A stretch of 64,000 nt of DNA from Curtobacterium sp. 9128 (lineage in GTDB: Bacteria > Actinomycetota > Actinomycetes > Actinomycetales > Microbacteriaceae): NCBI RefSeq assembly GCF_900086645.1, contig NZ_LT576451.1, forward strand, positions 2,976,001 through 3,040,000, read 5' to 3'. Below the pieces are notes generated by a model. It was not told the origin of the DNA and ran no database searches. It worked only from the letters and a program-made list of their open reading frames with translations. Position 1 is the first letter of the stretch, and every line of letters begins with the position of its first letter. The translations under genes were made by a program, and so were the position numbers. This document shows positions 55,553-64,000 of the stretch, in pieces.

Positions 55553-56866
55553 GTGACGGACGGCAGGGTGACCAGGCGAGCGCTCGCACGCCGGTACCTG
55601 TCGGCGTGGATCGGGTTCTCGGCCGGTGGCCGCTTCAGCCAGGCCCTCGCGACCGTGATGCTGCTCTTCGCGTTCGGGCAGCCCACCGTGCACGCACTCG
55701 TCGGCACCGCGGGGACGTGGGCGGTCCTCGTGACGCTGGTCGTCCTCGCCGGGCTCAGCCTGCTCGGCCAGCGCTACCGGATCGAGTGGCACGGCGTGCT
55801 GCCGCTGTCGCTCCTCGCCTTCGTCGGCTACTGCGCGCTCAGCGTCCTGTGGAGCGAGTACTCCTGGGTGGCGCTCCGTGGGTTCGTCGGCACCGTGTGC
55901 TTCGTCGGGCTGGGGCTCTACCTGGCGCTCGGCCGCGACCTCGTCCAGGTGATCCGCGCGTCGGGTGACGCCTTCCGCATCCTGCTCGTCGTGGGTCTCG
56001 GACTCGAGGTCCTGTCCGGGCTGGTGCTGGACGTGCCGATCCCGGCGTTCGGGATCCACGGCGACATCGCGTACGGCGGGCCGATCCAGGGCATCGGCGA
56101 GACCCGCAACTTCATGGGGTTCGTCGCGGCCACGGCACTCGTCACCTTCGTCGTCGAGTTCCTCACCCGCTCCGTGACGATGTGGCGCGCCGTCGGGTCC
56201 ACCGCGCTCGCCGTGATCGCGCTCATGCTCGTGCAGTCCCCCATCACCGGCCTCGCGATGATCGCGCTCGCGGTGACCGCCCTCGCACTCTGGTCGCTGC
56301 GGCACGCGCAGGCACGGACCCGGCCGGTCGTGAACGGGGTGCTCGCCGCCTTCGTGGTGGGGGTCGGGATCGTCGGGGTGCTCGCGCGGCACCGCATCCT
56401 GGCGGAGATCGGTGCGGCGGGCGGCAGCGCCATCCGGATCGACCTCTGGTCGCAGATCCGCGTCTTCATCGGGCAGTTCCCGATCCAGGGCTGGGGGTGG
56501 GTCGGCACGTGGCCGAGCGAGCCGGTCGTGCCGTTCGCCGTCTTCGTCGACCCGTCCGGCGCCCGGTTCACGTCCGGGCTCAACGCCTTCGTGGACGCGT
56601 GGCTGCAGATCGGGCTCGCCGGCATGCTGATCCTGCTGCTCACGGCGCTGCTCGCGTTCGCCCGAGCCTGGGTCACGGCCACCACGTTCCCCGGTGTCGC
56701 CTACGTGTGGCCGGCGGCGATCCTGGTGCTCCTCGGGGTGACGAGCACCGCGGAGAGCTACCTGCTGCACGGCGCGGGCTTGATGATCTTCACGACGGTG
56801 CTCGTGGTCGCGGCCAGGCGGCGGTCGTGGCGGCGGTTGCTGCCGCGGAACGACCACGCGGGCTGA
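55553..56866 (+). CDS. O-antigen ligase/polymerase-like membrane protein, copy 2
   Basis: 437 aa from GTG 55553 (VTDGRVTRRALARRYL), with AGAGGA upstream. It has about 11 helices, with the Wzy-type loop RIDLWSQIRVFIGQFPIQGW then GWVGTW at about 300-325. Sequence similarity to copy 1 is limited to this core, so they are old paralogues or different specificities. It would join or extend surface glycans. The gene is followed 122 nt later by the first repeat protein. Confidence 0.84.
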   Translation: MTDGRVTRRALARRYLSAWIGFSAGGRFSQALATVMLLFAFGQPTVHALVGTAGTWAVLVTLVVLAGLSLLGQRYRIEWHGVLPLSLLAFVGYCALSVLWSEYSWVALRGFVGTVCFVGLGLYLALGRDLVQVIRASGDAFRILLVVGLGLEVLSGLVLDVPIPAFGIHGDIAYGGPIQGIGETRNFMGFVAATALVTFVVEFLTRSVTMWRAVGSTALAVIALMLVQSPITGLAMIALAVTALALWSLRHAQARTRPVVNGVLAAFVVGVGIVGVLARHRILAEIGAAGGSAIRIDLWSQIRVFIGQFPIQGWGWVGTWPSEPVVPFAVFVDPSGARFTSGLNAFVDAWLQIGLAGMLILLLTALLAFARAWVTATTFPGVAYVWPAAILVLLGVTSTAESYLLHGAGLMIFTTVLVVAARRRSWRRLLPRNDHAG

Positions 56867-56926
56867 CACCAGAAGAGGGGTCGTCTGCCTGTACGGATCG
56901 ACAGCCGCCTGGCTCCTGCGCACCCG

Positions 56927-56972
56927 TACGATCCCAAGGTGCCCGTGCGGGCCACCGTCGCGGGAGCGACGG
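56927..56972 (+). promoter_or_regulatory. Promoter and 5'-UTR hairpin of the first repeat-protein gene
   Basis: TACGAT (56927-56932) is a likely -10 box. CCGTCGC (56955-56961) and GCGACGG (56966-56972) form a perfect stem with loop GGGA, followed by the ribosome binding site GAGGGGGAACC. It compares with the hairpins at 482-500 and 62474-62492. Confidence 0.5.
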
Positions 56973-56988
56973 ATTCCGAGGGGGAACC

Positions 56989-58995
56989 ATGCTGTCGTCT
57001 CGTCGACTCGCCGTCGTCTCCGTCGTCCTCGCGGCCATCGTGACGACGGCCATCGCCGGTCCGGCGTTCGCAGCGCCCTCGACGGACGCAGCCACAGCCG
57101 CGCCGTCGGCAGCCGCGACCGCACCGGCCGCTACGACCGCGCCGGCCGCCGCGTCGTCCGCCTCCGGTGCGCAGCCCACGGCGCGCTCCCTCCCCGACGG
57201 CGGCCGCTACACCCCGCTGGACACCACCCGCGCATGGCACGGGACGGTCAGGGCCCCGGGGACCTCCGTCGAACTCCAGACGCTCGCGCACCTGCCGGCG
57301 GACGCGACGGCGGTCGTGGTCAACGTCGAGGTCGAACACCCGACACAGGACGGGTGGATCCGGGTCGCTCCGTACGAGTCCTCGGCCCAGGGAGCGACGC
57401 AGGTGTTCCGCGCGGGCCAGACCGTCTCCGGACTCACGACGGTGGCACTCCGGGTGAACGTCGGCGGCATGGTCGACGTCACCCTCTCCGGCGGGTCGGC
57501 GACGGTGTACCTCGACGTCGCCGGTTCGTACGGGCCGACCGGGTCGACCTACGACCCGCTCCCGCCCGCCCGCATCGCAGCGCCGAGCGTCGGCACCGCT
57601 CCCGTGCGAGTGCCCGTCGCGGGTCGTGGCGGCGTCCCGGCGGACGCGACCGCCGTCGCGCTGAACGTCGAGGTCGGCTCCCCGACCGCCGCCGGCTACG
57701 TCCGGGTGACGCCGGCCGGCCGTGACGCGGCCGTCGCGTCGCAGGAGTTCGAACGGGGGCGGACCATCTCGAACCTGGTCATCGTCCGGCTCCGGGACGG
57801 TGCGGCGCAGGTGAAGCTCTCCGCGGGACGCGCGACGGTGTTCGTCGACGTCGTCGGGGCGTACCGACCGGGCGACGACGGCTCGGTGTTCGTGCCGGAG
57901 GATCCCGTCCGCGTCGGGACGACCACGGTCGGACGCACGGCGACCCCGGTCCAGGTGACCGGCATCGGTGACATCCCGGGGGCTGCGAGCGCGGTGGCGG
58001 CGACCGTCGAGGTCGAGCGCACGACGGCGGCCGGGTACGTGCGGGTCACGACGCCCGGGACCGACGCGCAGGTCGCGACCCAGGTGTTCTCCGCGGGCGG
58101 GGCGCAGTCGAACACCGTCATGCCCGCCGTCACGGGGACGGACACGGCCAGGTCGATCGACGTCCGCGTCTCCGCGGGCACCGCACGGGTCGACGTCGAC
58201 GTCGTCGGGTACTTCCTCGACGGGTCCGTGGGCATCGGCTTCGGCGAGTCCGTCTCGAGCCTCGGGTGCGTCGGATCGAAGCTGCCCGCGAGCACCGCGA
58301 CCCGGCACGCCGCGTTCGTCGTCGTGTCGGCCGATCATGGCCCCGGCGAGCCGAACCCCTGTCTCGCCGCCGCCCTCGACGTCGCCTCCACCGCGGTCGG
58401 CGCCCTCGGACAGCCGGCCGTGCAGTTCTCCCTGCAGGCCGGACACTGGTTCACGAGCTCGGCGCCGGACCCTGCGCACCCCTGGCCGACGAGCGACGCG
58501 ATCCCGGGCGGTCCGACGGTGACCGGGAGTCCGTACGGATCGTGTCACGCGATCGTCGACCAGGCGTGCTCGTACGTGCTCGGGTACTGGCACGCCGTCA
58601 TCGCTGCGCGGCAGCCCGGGATCACCGACCCCGGTGCGCACCGCTGGTGGCTGAAGGTCGACACCGACGGCGGGTGGGTCGTCCCGTGGCTCGGGTCCAC
58701 GCGCGAGCTCGGCAGGAACCGGGCGTACCTCGAGGGCGAGACCGCGTACCTGGAGTCGATCGGCGCGTCCGTCGGCGTGATCGGTCACACCCCGGGGTCC
58801 GTCGCGCAGCTGATCGGGACCGTTCCCCCCGAGAGCGACCTGGCCCAGCTGCCCACCTCGACGATCTGGCAGAACGCGCTCGACCTGGCCGCGGCACGGC
58901 GAGCGTGCACGACGGTCTCCCCGATCCTCGGCGGCCCGGTCGAGATGCTCAGCTTCCAGGGGTACGACCGCTCGGCGCTGGTGAGCTGCCGATGA
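56989..58995 (+). CDS. Secreted three-repeat protein with degenerate GH25-like domain, paralogue 1
   Basis: 668 aa. The signal peptide (LSSRRLAVVSVVLAAIVTTA) ends near AFAAPS, followed by an Ala/Thr-rich linker. Three beta-rich repeats of about 110 residues each (about 72-180, 184-295, 296-405) share GGRYTPLDTTR, TAAGYVRVTP and SAG-A-VFVDVVG. The C-terminal domain of about 260 aa matches paralogue 3, whose start looks like a GH25-like muramidase fold. Here the ISWPQCG start is lost and the putative catalytic D-x-E has become K556-V-D558 (WWLKVDT), so it is probably not an enzyme. The stop overlaps the next ATG (ATGA). Confidence 0.8.
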   Translation: MLSSRRLAVVSVVLAAIVTTAIAGPAFAAPSTDAATAAPSAAATAPAATTAPAAASSASGAQPTARSLPDGGRYTPLDTTRAWHGTVRAPGTSVELQTLAHLPADATAVVVNVEVEHPTQDGWIRVAPYESSAQGATQVFRAGQTVSGLTTVALRVNVGGMVDVTLSGGSATVYLDVAGSYGPTGSTYDPLPPARIAAPSVGTAPVRVPVAGRGGVPADATAVALNVEVGSPTAAGYVRVTPAGRDAAVASQEFERGRTISNLVIVRLRDGAAQVKLSAGRATVFVDVVGAYRPGDDGSVFVPEDPVRVGTTTVGRTATPVQVTGIGDIPGAASAVAATVEVERTTAAGYVRVTTPGTDAQVATQVFSAGGAQSNTVMPAVTGTDTARSIDVRVSAGTARVDVDVVGYFLDGSVGIGFGESVSSLGCVGSKLPASTATRHAAFVVVSADHGPGEPNPCLAAALDVASTAVGALGQPAVQFSLQAGHWFTSSAPDPAHPWPTSDAIPGGPTVTGSPYGSCHAIVDQACSYVLGYWHAVIAARQPGITDPGAHRWWLKVDTDGGWVVPWLGSTRELGRNRAYLEGETAYLESIGASVGVIGHTPGSVAQLIGTVPPESDLAQLPTSTIWQNALDLAAARRACTTVSPILGGPVEMLSFQGYDRSALVSCR

Positions 58996-60980
58996 CCCGC
59001 GCACACCGGATCCGTGAGAGGAACTCCCCGCCCGTGACCACACTCCGCCGTCTCACGATCGTCCTCCTGGCGTCCGCCCTCGCCGTCGCGGGCATCGGCA
59101 CCGCACAGGCCGGAGCAGCCGCGGCGGCACAGGCCGATCCGACCGCGCCCGCCGCGGTGGCCCCGGCCGCCCAGACCGCCCGGACGTTGCCGGCGGGCGG
59201 CCGGTTCACTCCGGTGGACACGACGAGGATCTGGCGTGGCACGGTCGGCACGAAGCCCGTGCGCGTCGAAGTCCCGCAGCTCGTCGGTCTCCCCGGCCTC
59301 GGGAACGCAGCGGTGCTGAACGTCGAGGTGGAGCACCCGACCGCTGCCGGATGGGTGCGGATCACCCCGGACGGCGCGACCGCAGCCGTCGCGGACCAGG
59401 TGTTCGCCCGAGACCAGACGATCTCCGCGCTGACCACCGTCGGCGTGGTCGACGGTGCCGTCCTGGTGTCGATCAAGTCCGGCACGGCGACGGTCTCCCT
59501 CGACCTGTCGGGGTACTACGCGGACACCGTCGGCTCGACCTTCACCCCGGTGAGCGCGGTCCGGACGTTCACCGGCACGGTCGGCACCGCTCCGGTGCGC
59601 GTCCCGCTGGCCGGCCGGGCCGGGATCCCGACGGACGCCACCGCCGTCGCCGTGAACACCGGCATCGGCTCCCCGACGACGTCCGGCTACGTCCGTGTCA
59701 CGCCGGCCGGCCGCGACGCGCAGGTCGCCACCCAGGAGTTCACGGCGGGCCGTCCGGTGTCGAACCTGACGATCGTGCGCCTGGTCGACGGCGCCGCACA
59801 GGTGAAGGTGTCTGCAGGGCGCGCCCAGGTCTTCATGGACGTCGCCGGGTACTACACCGCGGACGACCGCGGCTCCGCCTTCGTGTCCGTCGCCCCCACG
59901 AGGACCGCGACCGTGCACCCCACCACGACAGCGAGCCTGGTCCCGGTCACCGGGACGGGCCCGGTGCCGGCGACCGCGTCGGCGGTCGTCGCCACGGTCG
60001 GTGTCAGCGCCCCCAGCGCGGCCGGGTACGTCCGGGTCACCGCTCCCGGTCAGGACGCGCAGGTCGCGGTCCAGTCGTTCCGCGCTGGTGAGGCGGTCTC
60101 CAACCTCGTCATGACGCCGGTGAGCGGGACGGACCGGACGAGGAACCTCCAGGTGAAGGTCTCGTCGGGGTCGGCGACGGTGTTCCTCGACGTCGCCGGG
60201 TACTTCGTCGACGGCTCGACCGGGTCCGCCGTCGGGGTCGACTACGGGCAGGGCGCGTGCTCGAGCCCCGCGAACACGGTCGACACCAGGCGCGCGCCGT
60301 CCGACGCCGCGTTCGGCGTCGTCGACGTCGGGAGCCGCACGAGCGCCGCCTACCGGTCAGCGTGCGTCCCCCCGCTCCTGGCGGCCGCGCAGACGGCGGT
60401 CGGCATCGCCGGCGAGGACCGTGTGCAGTACGTGATGCACGCCGGCAACCACGGCGACAAGTACGCGGCACGGTTCCCGGACGTCCTCCCCTGGCCGACC
60501 AGCGACACCGCTCCCACCGGCGGCCCGGTCGTCACGGGCAACCGGTACGGCTCGTGTGCCGGCGCGCTCGACGAGGCGTGCTCCTACGTGCTCGGTGTCT
60601 GGGCGGCGTGGGACGCGACCTCCGTCGCCGGTGTCCCCGACCCGGCCGACCAGATGTGGTGGCTCGACGTCCACAACGCCAGGTGGGCGGTGCAGGACGA
60701 CCCGGCGTTCGGCCAGGCGTACCTGGAGGGCGCGACGACCTACCTGGAGTCCCGCGGTGCCCGCGTGGGCATCAGGGGGACGGCCGACGAGCTGTGGCAG
60801 CACCTCGGACCGGTGCCCGCGACCAGCGTCATCGCCGACCTGCCGTCCGCGGCGGTCGTTGCCGGGGACCTCACCGACGCGCACCGGATGTGCGTCACCG
60901 GGGCGCCGCTCCTCGGCGGCCCGCTCGAACAGGTGGTGTACTCCGGCGGCGGCGGCAGCCGCGTCGTCTCCTGCCGCTGA
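58992..60980 (+). CDS. Secreted three-repeat protein with degenerate GH25-like domain, paralogue 2
   Basis: 662 aa from ATG 58992, overlapping paralogue 1 by 4 bp; a GTG at 59034 with AGAGGA upstream would give a shorter signal peptide (VTTLRRLTIVLLASALA). Three repeats follow (GGRFTPVDTTRIW, later GRAGIPTDATAVAVNTGIG and TASAVVATVGVSAPSAAGYVR). The C-terminal domain keeps CSYVLG and the YLEG-T-YLES region, but D-x-E reads D559-V-H561 (WWLDVHN), so the acid is lost. Cotranscription with paralogue 1 is certain from the overlap. A hairpin terminator follows. Confidence 0.8.
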   Translation: MTRAHRIRERNSPPVTTLRRLTIVLLASALAVAGIGTAQAGAAAAAQADPTAPAAVAPAAQTARTLPAGGRFTPVDTTRIWRGTVGTKPVRVEVPQLVGLPGLGNAAVLNVEVEHPTAAGWVRITPDGATAAVADQVFARDQTISALTTVGVVDGAVLVSIKSGTATVSLDLSGYYADTVGSTFTPVSAVRTFTGTVGTAPVRVPLAGRAGIPTDATAVAVNTGIGSPTTSGYVRVTPAGRDAQVATQEFTAGRPVSNLTIVRLVDGAAQVKVSAGRAQVFMDVAGYYTADDRGSAFVSVAPTRTATVHPTTTASLVPVTGTGPVPATASAVVATVGVSAPSAAGYVRVTAPGQDAQVAVQSFRAGEAVSNLVMTPVSGTDRTRNLQVKVSSGSATVFLDVAGYFVDGSTGSAVGVDYGQGACSSPANTVDTRRAPSDAAFGVVDVGSRTSAAYRSACVPPLLAAAQTAVGIAGEDRVQYVMHAGNHGDKYAARFPDVLPWPTSDTAPTGGPVVTGNRYGSCAGALDEACSYVLGVWAAWDATSVAGVPDPADQMWWLDVHNARWAVQDDPAFGQAYLEGATTYLESRGARVGIRGTADELWQHLGPVPATSVIADLPSAAVVAGDLTDAHRMCVTGAPLLGGPLEQVVYSGGGGSRVVSCR

Positions 60981-61012
60981 ACCACGGCTCCAGACGCTGG
61001 AAGCACCGGACG

Positions 61013-61044
61013 GGAGGCACGGTGCGGGGCCGCCCCGTGCCTCC
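61013..61044 (+). terminator. Terminator after paralogue 2 (degenerate family A copy)
   Basis: GGAGGCACGG (61013-61022) pairs exactly with CCGTGCCTCC (61035-61044); the inner 12 nt can pair further. It is preceded by GGACG as in family A. Confidence 0.6.
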
Positions 61045-61105
61045 AGGACGGCCGTGGCTGGCCAGGCGGCCGTGGTCGCGTGCCGCGACCGGCTACCGTG
61101 ATCAC

Positions 61106-62437
61106 GTGCCGCTCCGCCTCCCCGAACGCATCGCGATGTGCGTCGTCGCCGCCGCGTTCTCCGTGCTGAACCTGCTCAACAAGCTCCTCTGCACGGTTCC
61201 CCAGCCCGCCGACGTGTCCCGCGGCGAGTACGTCAACCGCTACGGCTGCTGGTCGGACGTGGTGTCGCTGTGGAACCAGCGCGACCTCGGCGCCCACGTG
61301 TTCCCGTACGTGTTCGGGACCTACCGCGGCGATCCGCCCGTCCTCGGCGGCGGCACGGTCGAGTACCCGACCCTCACCGGCGTCTGGGTGTGGTTCACCG
61401 CGTTGTTCGCGCACTCGGCGGCGTCGTTCCTCGTCGTCACGGGTGTGGTCGCTGCGCTCCTCGCCGTCGTCGTCACCCTCGCGCTCGCCCGCATCGCCGG
61501 GCGGCGGGCGTGGGTGTTCGCCGCGACGCCCCCGCTCGCGCTGTACGCGGCCTACAACTGGGACCTCCTGCCGGTCGCCTGCACCGTCGCCGGTCTGCTC
61601 GTGATGACCGCGGCGCCCCGGTCCTGGCCGCCGCTCGTCCGCTGGGCCGTCACCGGGTTCGCCTTCGGTGTCGGCGGGGCGTTCAAGCTCTACCCGCTGA
61701 TGTTCCTCGCCGCGCTCGTGCTCGCCGCGTTCCTCGACCGTGACCTCGACCTGCCCGGTCGCCTCCACCGGTCCCTCGTCGCGCTCGGCACGGGTGTCGG
61801 AGCGGTGCTGGTCGCGAACGTGCCGTTCATGGTCGTGAACTTCGAGGGGTGGCTCTCCGTCTTCCAGTTCCAGGCGGGGCGACCGATCGGCGCCTCGACG
61901 CTGTCGGTCTGGTACTACGGACTGCTCCCGTGGTCCGCGGACCTCGACGGCCCGTTCCAGGACACGATGTCGATGCTCGCGACCGTGTCGACCGGCCTCG
62001 GCATCCTGGTCGTCCTCGGCGTCACGGTCGCGATCGGAGTCCGCACGGGACGCACCCCCTGGATCCAGTCCTCGGCCGCGATGCTCTGCGTGTACATGGT
62101 CTGCAACAAGGTCGACTCGCCGCAGTACGTGCTGTGGCTGCTGCCGTTCTTCGTGGTGCTCCGCCTCGGGGGGTGGTGGATCGCCGCGTACCTGGTGACG
62201 GACGTCGCGCTCACGACGGGCTTCTTCCGGAACGGGTACTACGCGGCGATCGGCCAGACCGGGGACACCTGGGCATCGCAGATGATGACCGCGGGGATCT
62301 GGGTGCGTGCCGCGCTGCTCGTCGTCTTCGTGGTGGTGTTCCTCCGGACGCCGGTGGTCCGCCGACCGCTCGCCGACCGGACGGCCACCGGGAGGCGTCG
62401 CGCCGATGTGTCCGTGGACGCACCACCCGCGCGGTGA
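61106..62437 (+). CDS. DUF2029/GT87-like membrane glycosyltransferase
   Basis: 443 aa, GTG 6 nt after TACCGT (61094-61099), leaderless type. About 10-11 helices; the first extracellular loop has a Cys pair and charged Asp residues (RYGCWSDVVSLWNQRDL). LGGGTVEYPTLTGVWVW and GVGGAFKLYPLMFL are typical of DUF2029/GT87 mannosyltransferase-like proteins. It probably adds mannose or another sugar from polyprenyl-phosphate donors on the outer face. It lies between repeat-protein paralogues 2 and 3 and could glycosylate them or the glycan (inference). Confidence 0.8.
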   Translation: MPLRLPERIAMCVVAAAFSVLNLLNKLLCTVPQPADVSRGEYVNRYGCWSDVVSLWNQRDLGAHVFPYVFGTYRGDPPVLGGGTVEYPTLTGVWVWFTALFAHSAASFLVVTGVVAALLAVVVTLALARIAGRRAWVFAATPPLALYAAYNWDLLPVACTVAGLLVMTAAPRSWPPLVRWAVTGFAFGVGGAFKLYPLMFLAALVLAAFLDRDLDLPGRLHRSLVALGTGVGAVLVANVPFMVVNFEGWLSVFQFQAGRPIGASTLSVWYYGLLPWSADLDGPFQDTMSMLATVSTGLGILVVLGVTVAIGVRTGRTPWIQSSAAMLCVYMVCNKVDSPQYVLWLLPFFVVLRLGGWWIAAYLVTDVALTTGFFRNGYYAAIGQTGDTWASQMMTAGIWVRAALLVVFVVVFLRTPVVRRPLADRTATGRRRADVSVDAPPAR

Positions 62438-62461
62438 CCACGGCCGGACACCCCGTGCCCG

Positions 62462-62492
62462 TACACTTCCGGTGACCGTCAGGGGGACGGTC
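62462..62492 (+). promoter_or_regulatory. Promoter and 5'-UTR hairpin of paralogue 3
   Basis: TACACT (62462-62467) is a good -10 box. GACCGTC (62474-62480) and GACGGTC (62486-62492) pair exactly around AGGGG, right at the expected RNA 5' end. Confidence 0.5.
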
Positions 62493-62509
62493 CTGATCGA
62501 AGGAACGCC

Positions 62510-64000
62510 ATGACGCGCCCGCTCCACCGGTTCGCCCTCGTCGTCACCACCGCACTCGTCGCGATCGGCCTGGTCAGCGCCGGCGTCGTCGCGGTCACAC
62601 CGTCACCGGCAGCGGCAGCCGCGCCCACCACCGGGCGGTACGTGCCGGTGGACACCGCCCGCGTCTGGTCCGGAACCGTCGGCACCTCCCCCACCGTGGT
62701 GACGATCGCCGGCAAGGTCGGCGTCCCGTCGAACGCCACCGCCGTCGTCGTCAACGTCGAGGTGGGCACCCCGACCGCGAACGGGTACGTCCGCGTCACG
62801 CCGCGTGGGTCTGACCCGCAGGTGGCGACCCAGGAGTTCTCCGCCGGACAGACGATCTCGAACCTCTCGACCGTGAAGCTCGCGCGAGGCGGTGTGCAGG
62901 TCAAGCTGTCGGCGGGGACCGGCACCGTGTTCATGGACGTCTCCGGGTACTACGTGGACGGCTCCGGTGCGACGTACACCCCCCTCGACGCGACGCGCGT
63001 GTTCCAGGGGACGGTCGGCACGACGCCCGTCCGGGTCCCGCTGACCGGAGTCGGCGGGGTCCCGTCGACGGCCACCGCGGTCGCCGTCAACACGCAGGTG
63101 CAGGACACGACCGCGAACGGGTACGTGCGCGTCACCCCGTCCGGCCAGGATCCGCAGGTGGCCGCGCAGGTGTTCACCCGCGGGACCGCGATCTCCAACC
63201 TCGTCATCGTGAAGCTCGTCGGGGGCGCTGCTCAGGTGAAGGTGTCGAGCGGCACCGCGACGGTGTTCATGGACGTCTCCGGGTACTACGAGAACTCGGA
63301 CAGCGGTTCGGTGTTCGTGCCCCTCGACACCACGCGCGCCTACGCGGGCCCGGTCACGACCACGGCACGCGTCGTCCGACTCTCCGGCACGGCCGGTGTC
63401 CCGGGGACCGCCACCGCCGTCGTCGCGAACGCCGAGACCGAGAAGACCACGGCGGCCGGGTACCTCCGGGTCACCCCGGCCGGCAAGGACGCCCAGGTCG
63501 CGACCCAGGTCTTCGGGGCGAACCGCGCGGTGTCGAACCTCGTGATGGCGAAGGTGACCGGCAGCACCGTGAACCGCGGTGTCCAGGCGAAGGTGTCGGC
63601 CGGGTCGGCCACGCTCGACCTCGACGTGGCCGGGTACTTCATGGACGGGTCGTCCGGATCGGGCATCGGCGCGGACATCTCGTGGCCGCAGTGCGGCTCG
63701 GCGTCGACGTGGCCAGACGACATGGCGTTCGGCCTGATCGGCGTCAACAACGGCCTCGCGAACAACGACAACCCGTGCTTCGGGCAGCAGCTCGTCTGGG
63801 CGCTGGGATCGGCCGGTGGGACGACACAGCCGAAGGTCCAGCTCTACGTGAACACCGCGAACCCGGGTGAGTACTTCAAGAACAACCCGGGCGCGAGCCG
63901 GGCGTCATGGCCGACGAGCAACGCGGGGAGCGACTCGACGAGGCCGACGAACCCGTACGGCACGTGCACGAACGACACCGCGGGGCTCACGTCGACCGCG
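62510..64000 (+). CDS. Secreted three-repeat protein with GH25-like domain, paralogue 3 (runs off the right edge)
   Basis: 497 codons are present. The signal peptide is RPLHRFALVVTTALVAIGLV then AGVVAVTPSPAAAAAP. Three repeats follow (GRYVPVDTARVWSG, ATYTPLDATRVFQG, SVFVPLDTTRAYAG). The C-terminal domain starts GIGADISWPQCGS and continues FGLIGVNNGLANNDNPC, LYVNTANPGEYF and WPTSN, the pattern of GH25-like domains of actinobacterial wall proteins. Unlike paralogues 1 and 2 the ISWPQCG start is intact, so this copy may be the active parent. The catalytic D-x-E would lie beyond the window. RBS AAGGA is 5 nt upstream. Confidence 0.82.
   Translation, partial: MTRPLHRFALVVTTALVAIGLVSAGVVAVTPSPAAAAAPTTGRYVPVDTARVWSGTVGTSPTVVTIAGKVGVPSNATAVVVNVEVGTPTANGYVRVTPRGSDPQVATQEFSAGQTISNLSTVKLARGGVQVKLSAGTGTVFMDVSGYYVDGSGATYTPLDATRVFQGTVGTTPVRVPLTGVGGVPSTATAVAVNTQVQDTTANGYVRVTPSGQDPQVAAQVFTRGTAISNLVIVKLVGGAAQVKVSSGTATVFMDVSGYYENSDSGSVFVPLDTTRAYAGPVTTTARVVRLSGTAGVPGTATAVVANAETEKTTAAGYLRVTPAGKDAQVATQVFGANRAVSNLVMAKVTGSTVNRGVQAKVSAGSATLDLDVAGYFMDGSSGSGIGADISWPQCGSASTWPDDMAFGLIGVNNGLANNDNPCFGQQLVWALGSAGGTTQPKVQLYVNTANPGEYFKNNPGASRASWPTSNAGSDSTRPTNPYGTCTNDTAGLTSTA

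Overview
The window is high-GC actinobacterial chromosome. The gene set is that of the Microbacteriaceae, and Curtobacterium or a close relative is my best guess (inference from gene content only). Support includes mtrA-mtrB-lpqB-comF-hpf-secA in conserved order, two WhiB regulators, PdtaS, an Rv3235-type protein, DUF3499 and DUF5719 genes, many GTG/TTG starts, and many genes whose only visible promoter element is a -10 box 6-10 nt before the start codon. Nearly all of the sequence is coding, mostly in operons with 4-bp ATGA/GTGA overlaps.

Layout. 1-7.0 kb: start of otsA (trehalose synthesis), a large membrane/extracellular protein, a CorA-like transporter, an SLC13-type permease, a mechanosensitive channel. 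6.9-10.2 kb: proV-proW-proX compatible-solute uptake operon. 10.6-17.2 kb: AnsP-like amino acid permease, a small unknown protein, aldo/keto reductase divergent from a TetR regulator around a perfect palindrome, and a PepSY lipoprotein/two-component locus whose sensor kinase is frameshifted. 17.3-20.1 kb: a tightly overlapped four-gene operon (EspR-like HTH, HExxH peptidase, 7-TM protein, alpha/beta hydrolase) beside tRNA-Lys; this is the best candidate here for an uncharacterised system. 20.2-32.8 kb: peroxiredoxin, WhiB1, PdtaS, SecA, HPF, ComF, LpqB, MtrB, MtrA. 32.9-40.6 kb: MoxR cluster (DUF4129, DUF4350, MoxR ATPase, DUF58, SpoIIM-like, RDD). 40.7-50.5 kb: ahcY, DUF3499, metallopeptidase-like, DUF5719, a very large GT2/multi-TM protein, WhiB2, galE, manA. 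50.5-64 kb: a cell-surface locus with an OafA-type acyltransferase, two O-antigen-ligase-like polymerases, two GT-C-like membrane proteins and three paralogous secreted repeat proteins, the last cut by the window end.

How the genes fit together. Osmotic stress is covered by otsA, the mechanosensitive channel and ProVWX. The envelope is covered by MtrAB-LpqB, SecA, WhiB1/WhiB2, the MoxR cluster and the surface-polysaccharide/repeat-protein locus at the right end. The sugar-nucleotide enzymes GalE and ManA sit next to the polysaccharide genes and may feed them.

Non-coding structure is unusually rich. There is a family of perfect 38-46 bp palindromes used as bidirectional terminators, with half copies inside genes; a second dispersed hairpin family; several short tandem repeats, including 16-bp iterons between divergent surface genes and a 17-bp repeat overlapping the end of manA; and short 5'-UTR hairpins in front of three envelope-protein genes. 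I see no CRISPR array, insertion sequence, prophage or rRNA.
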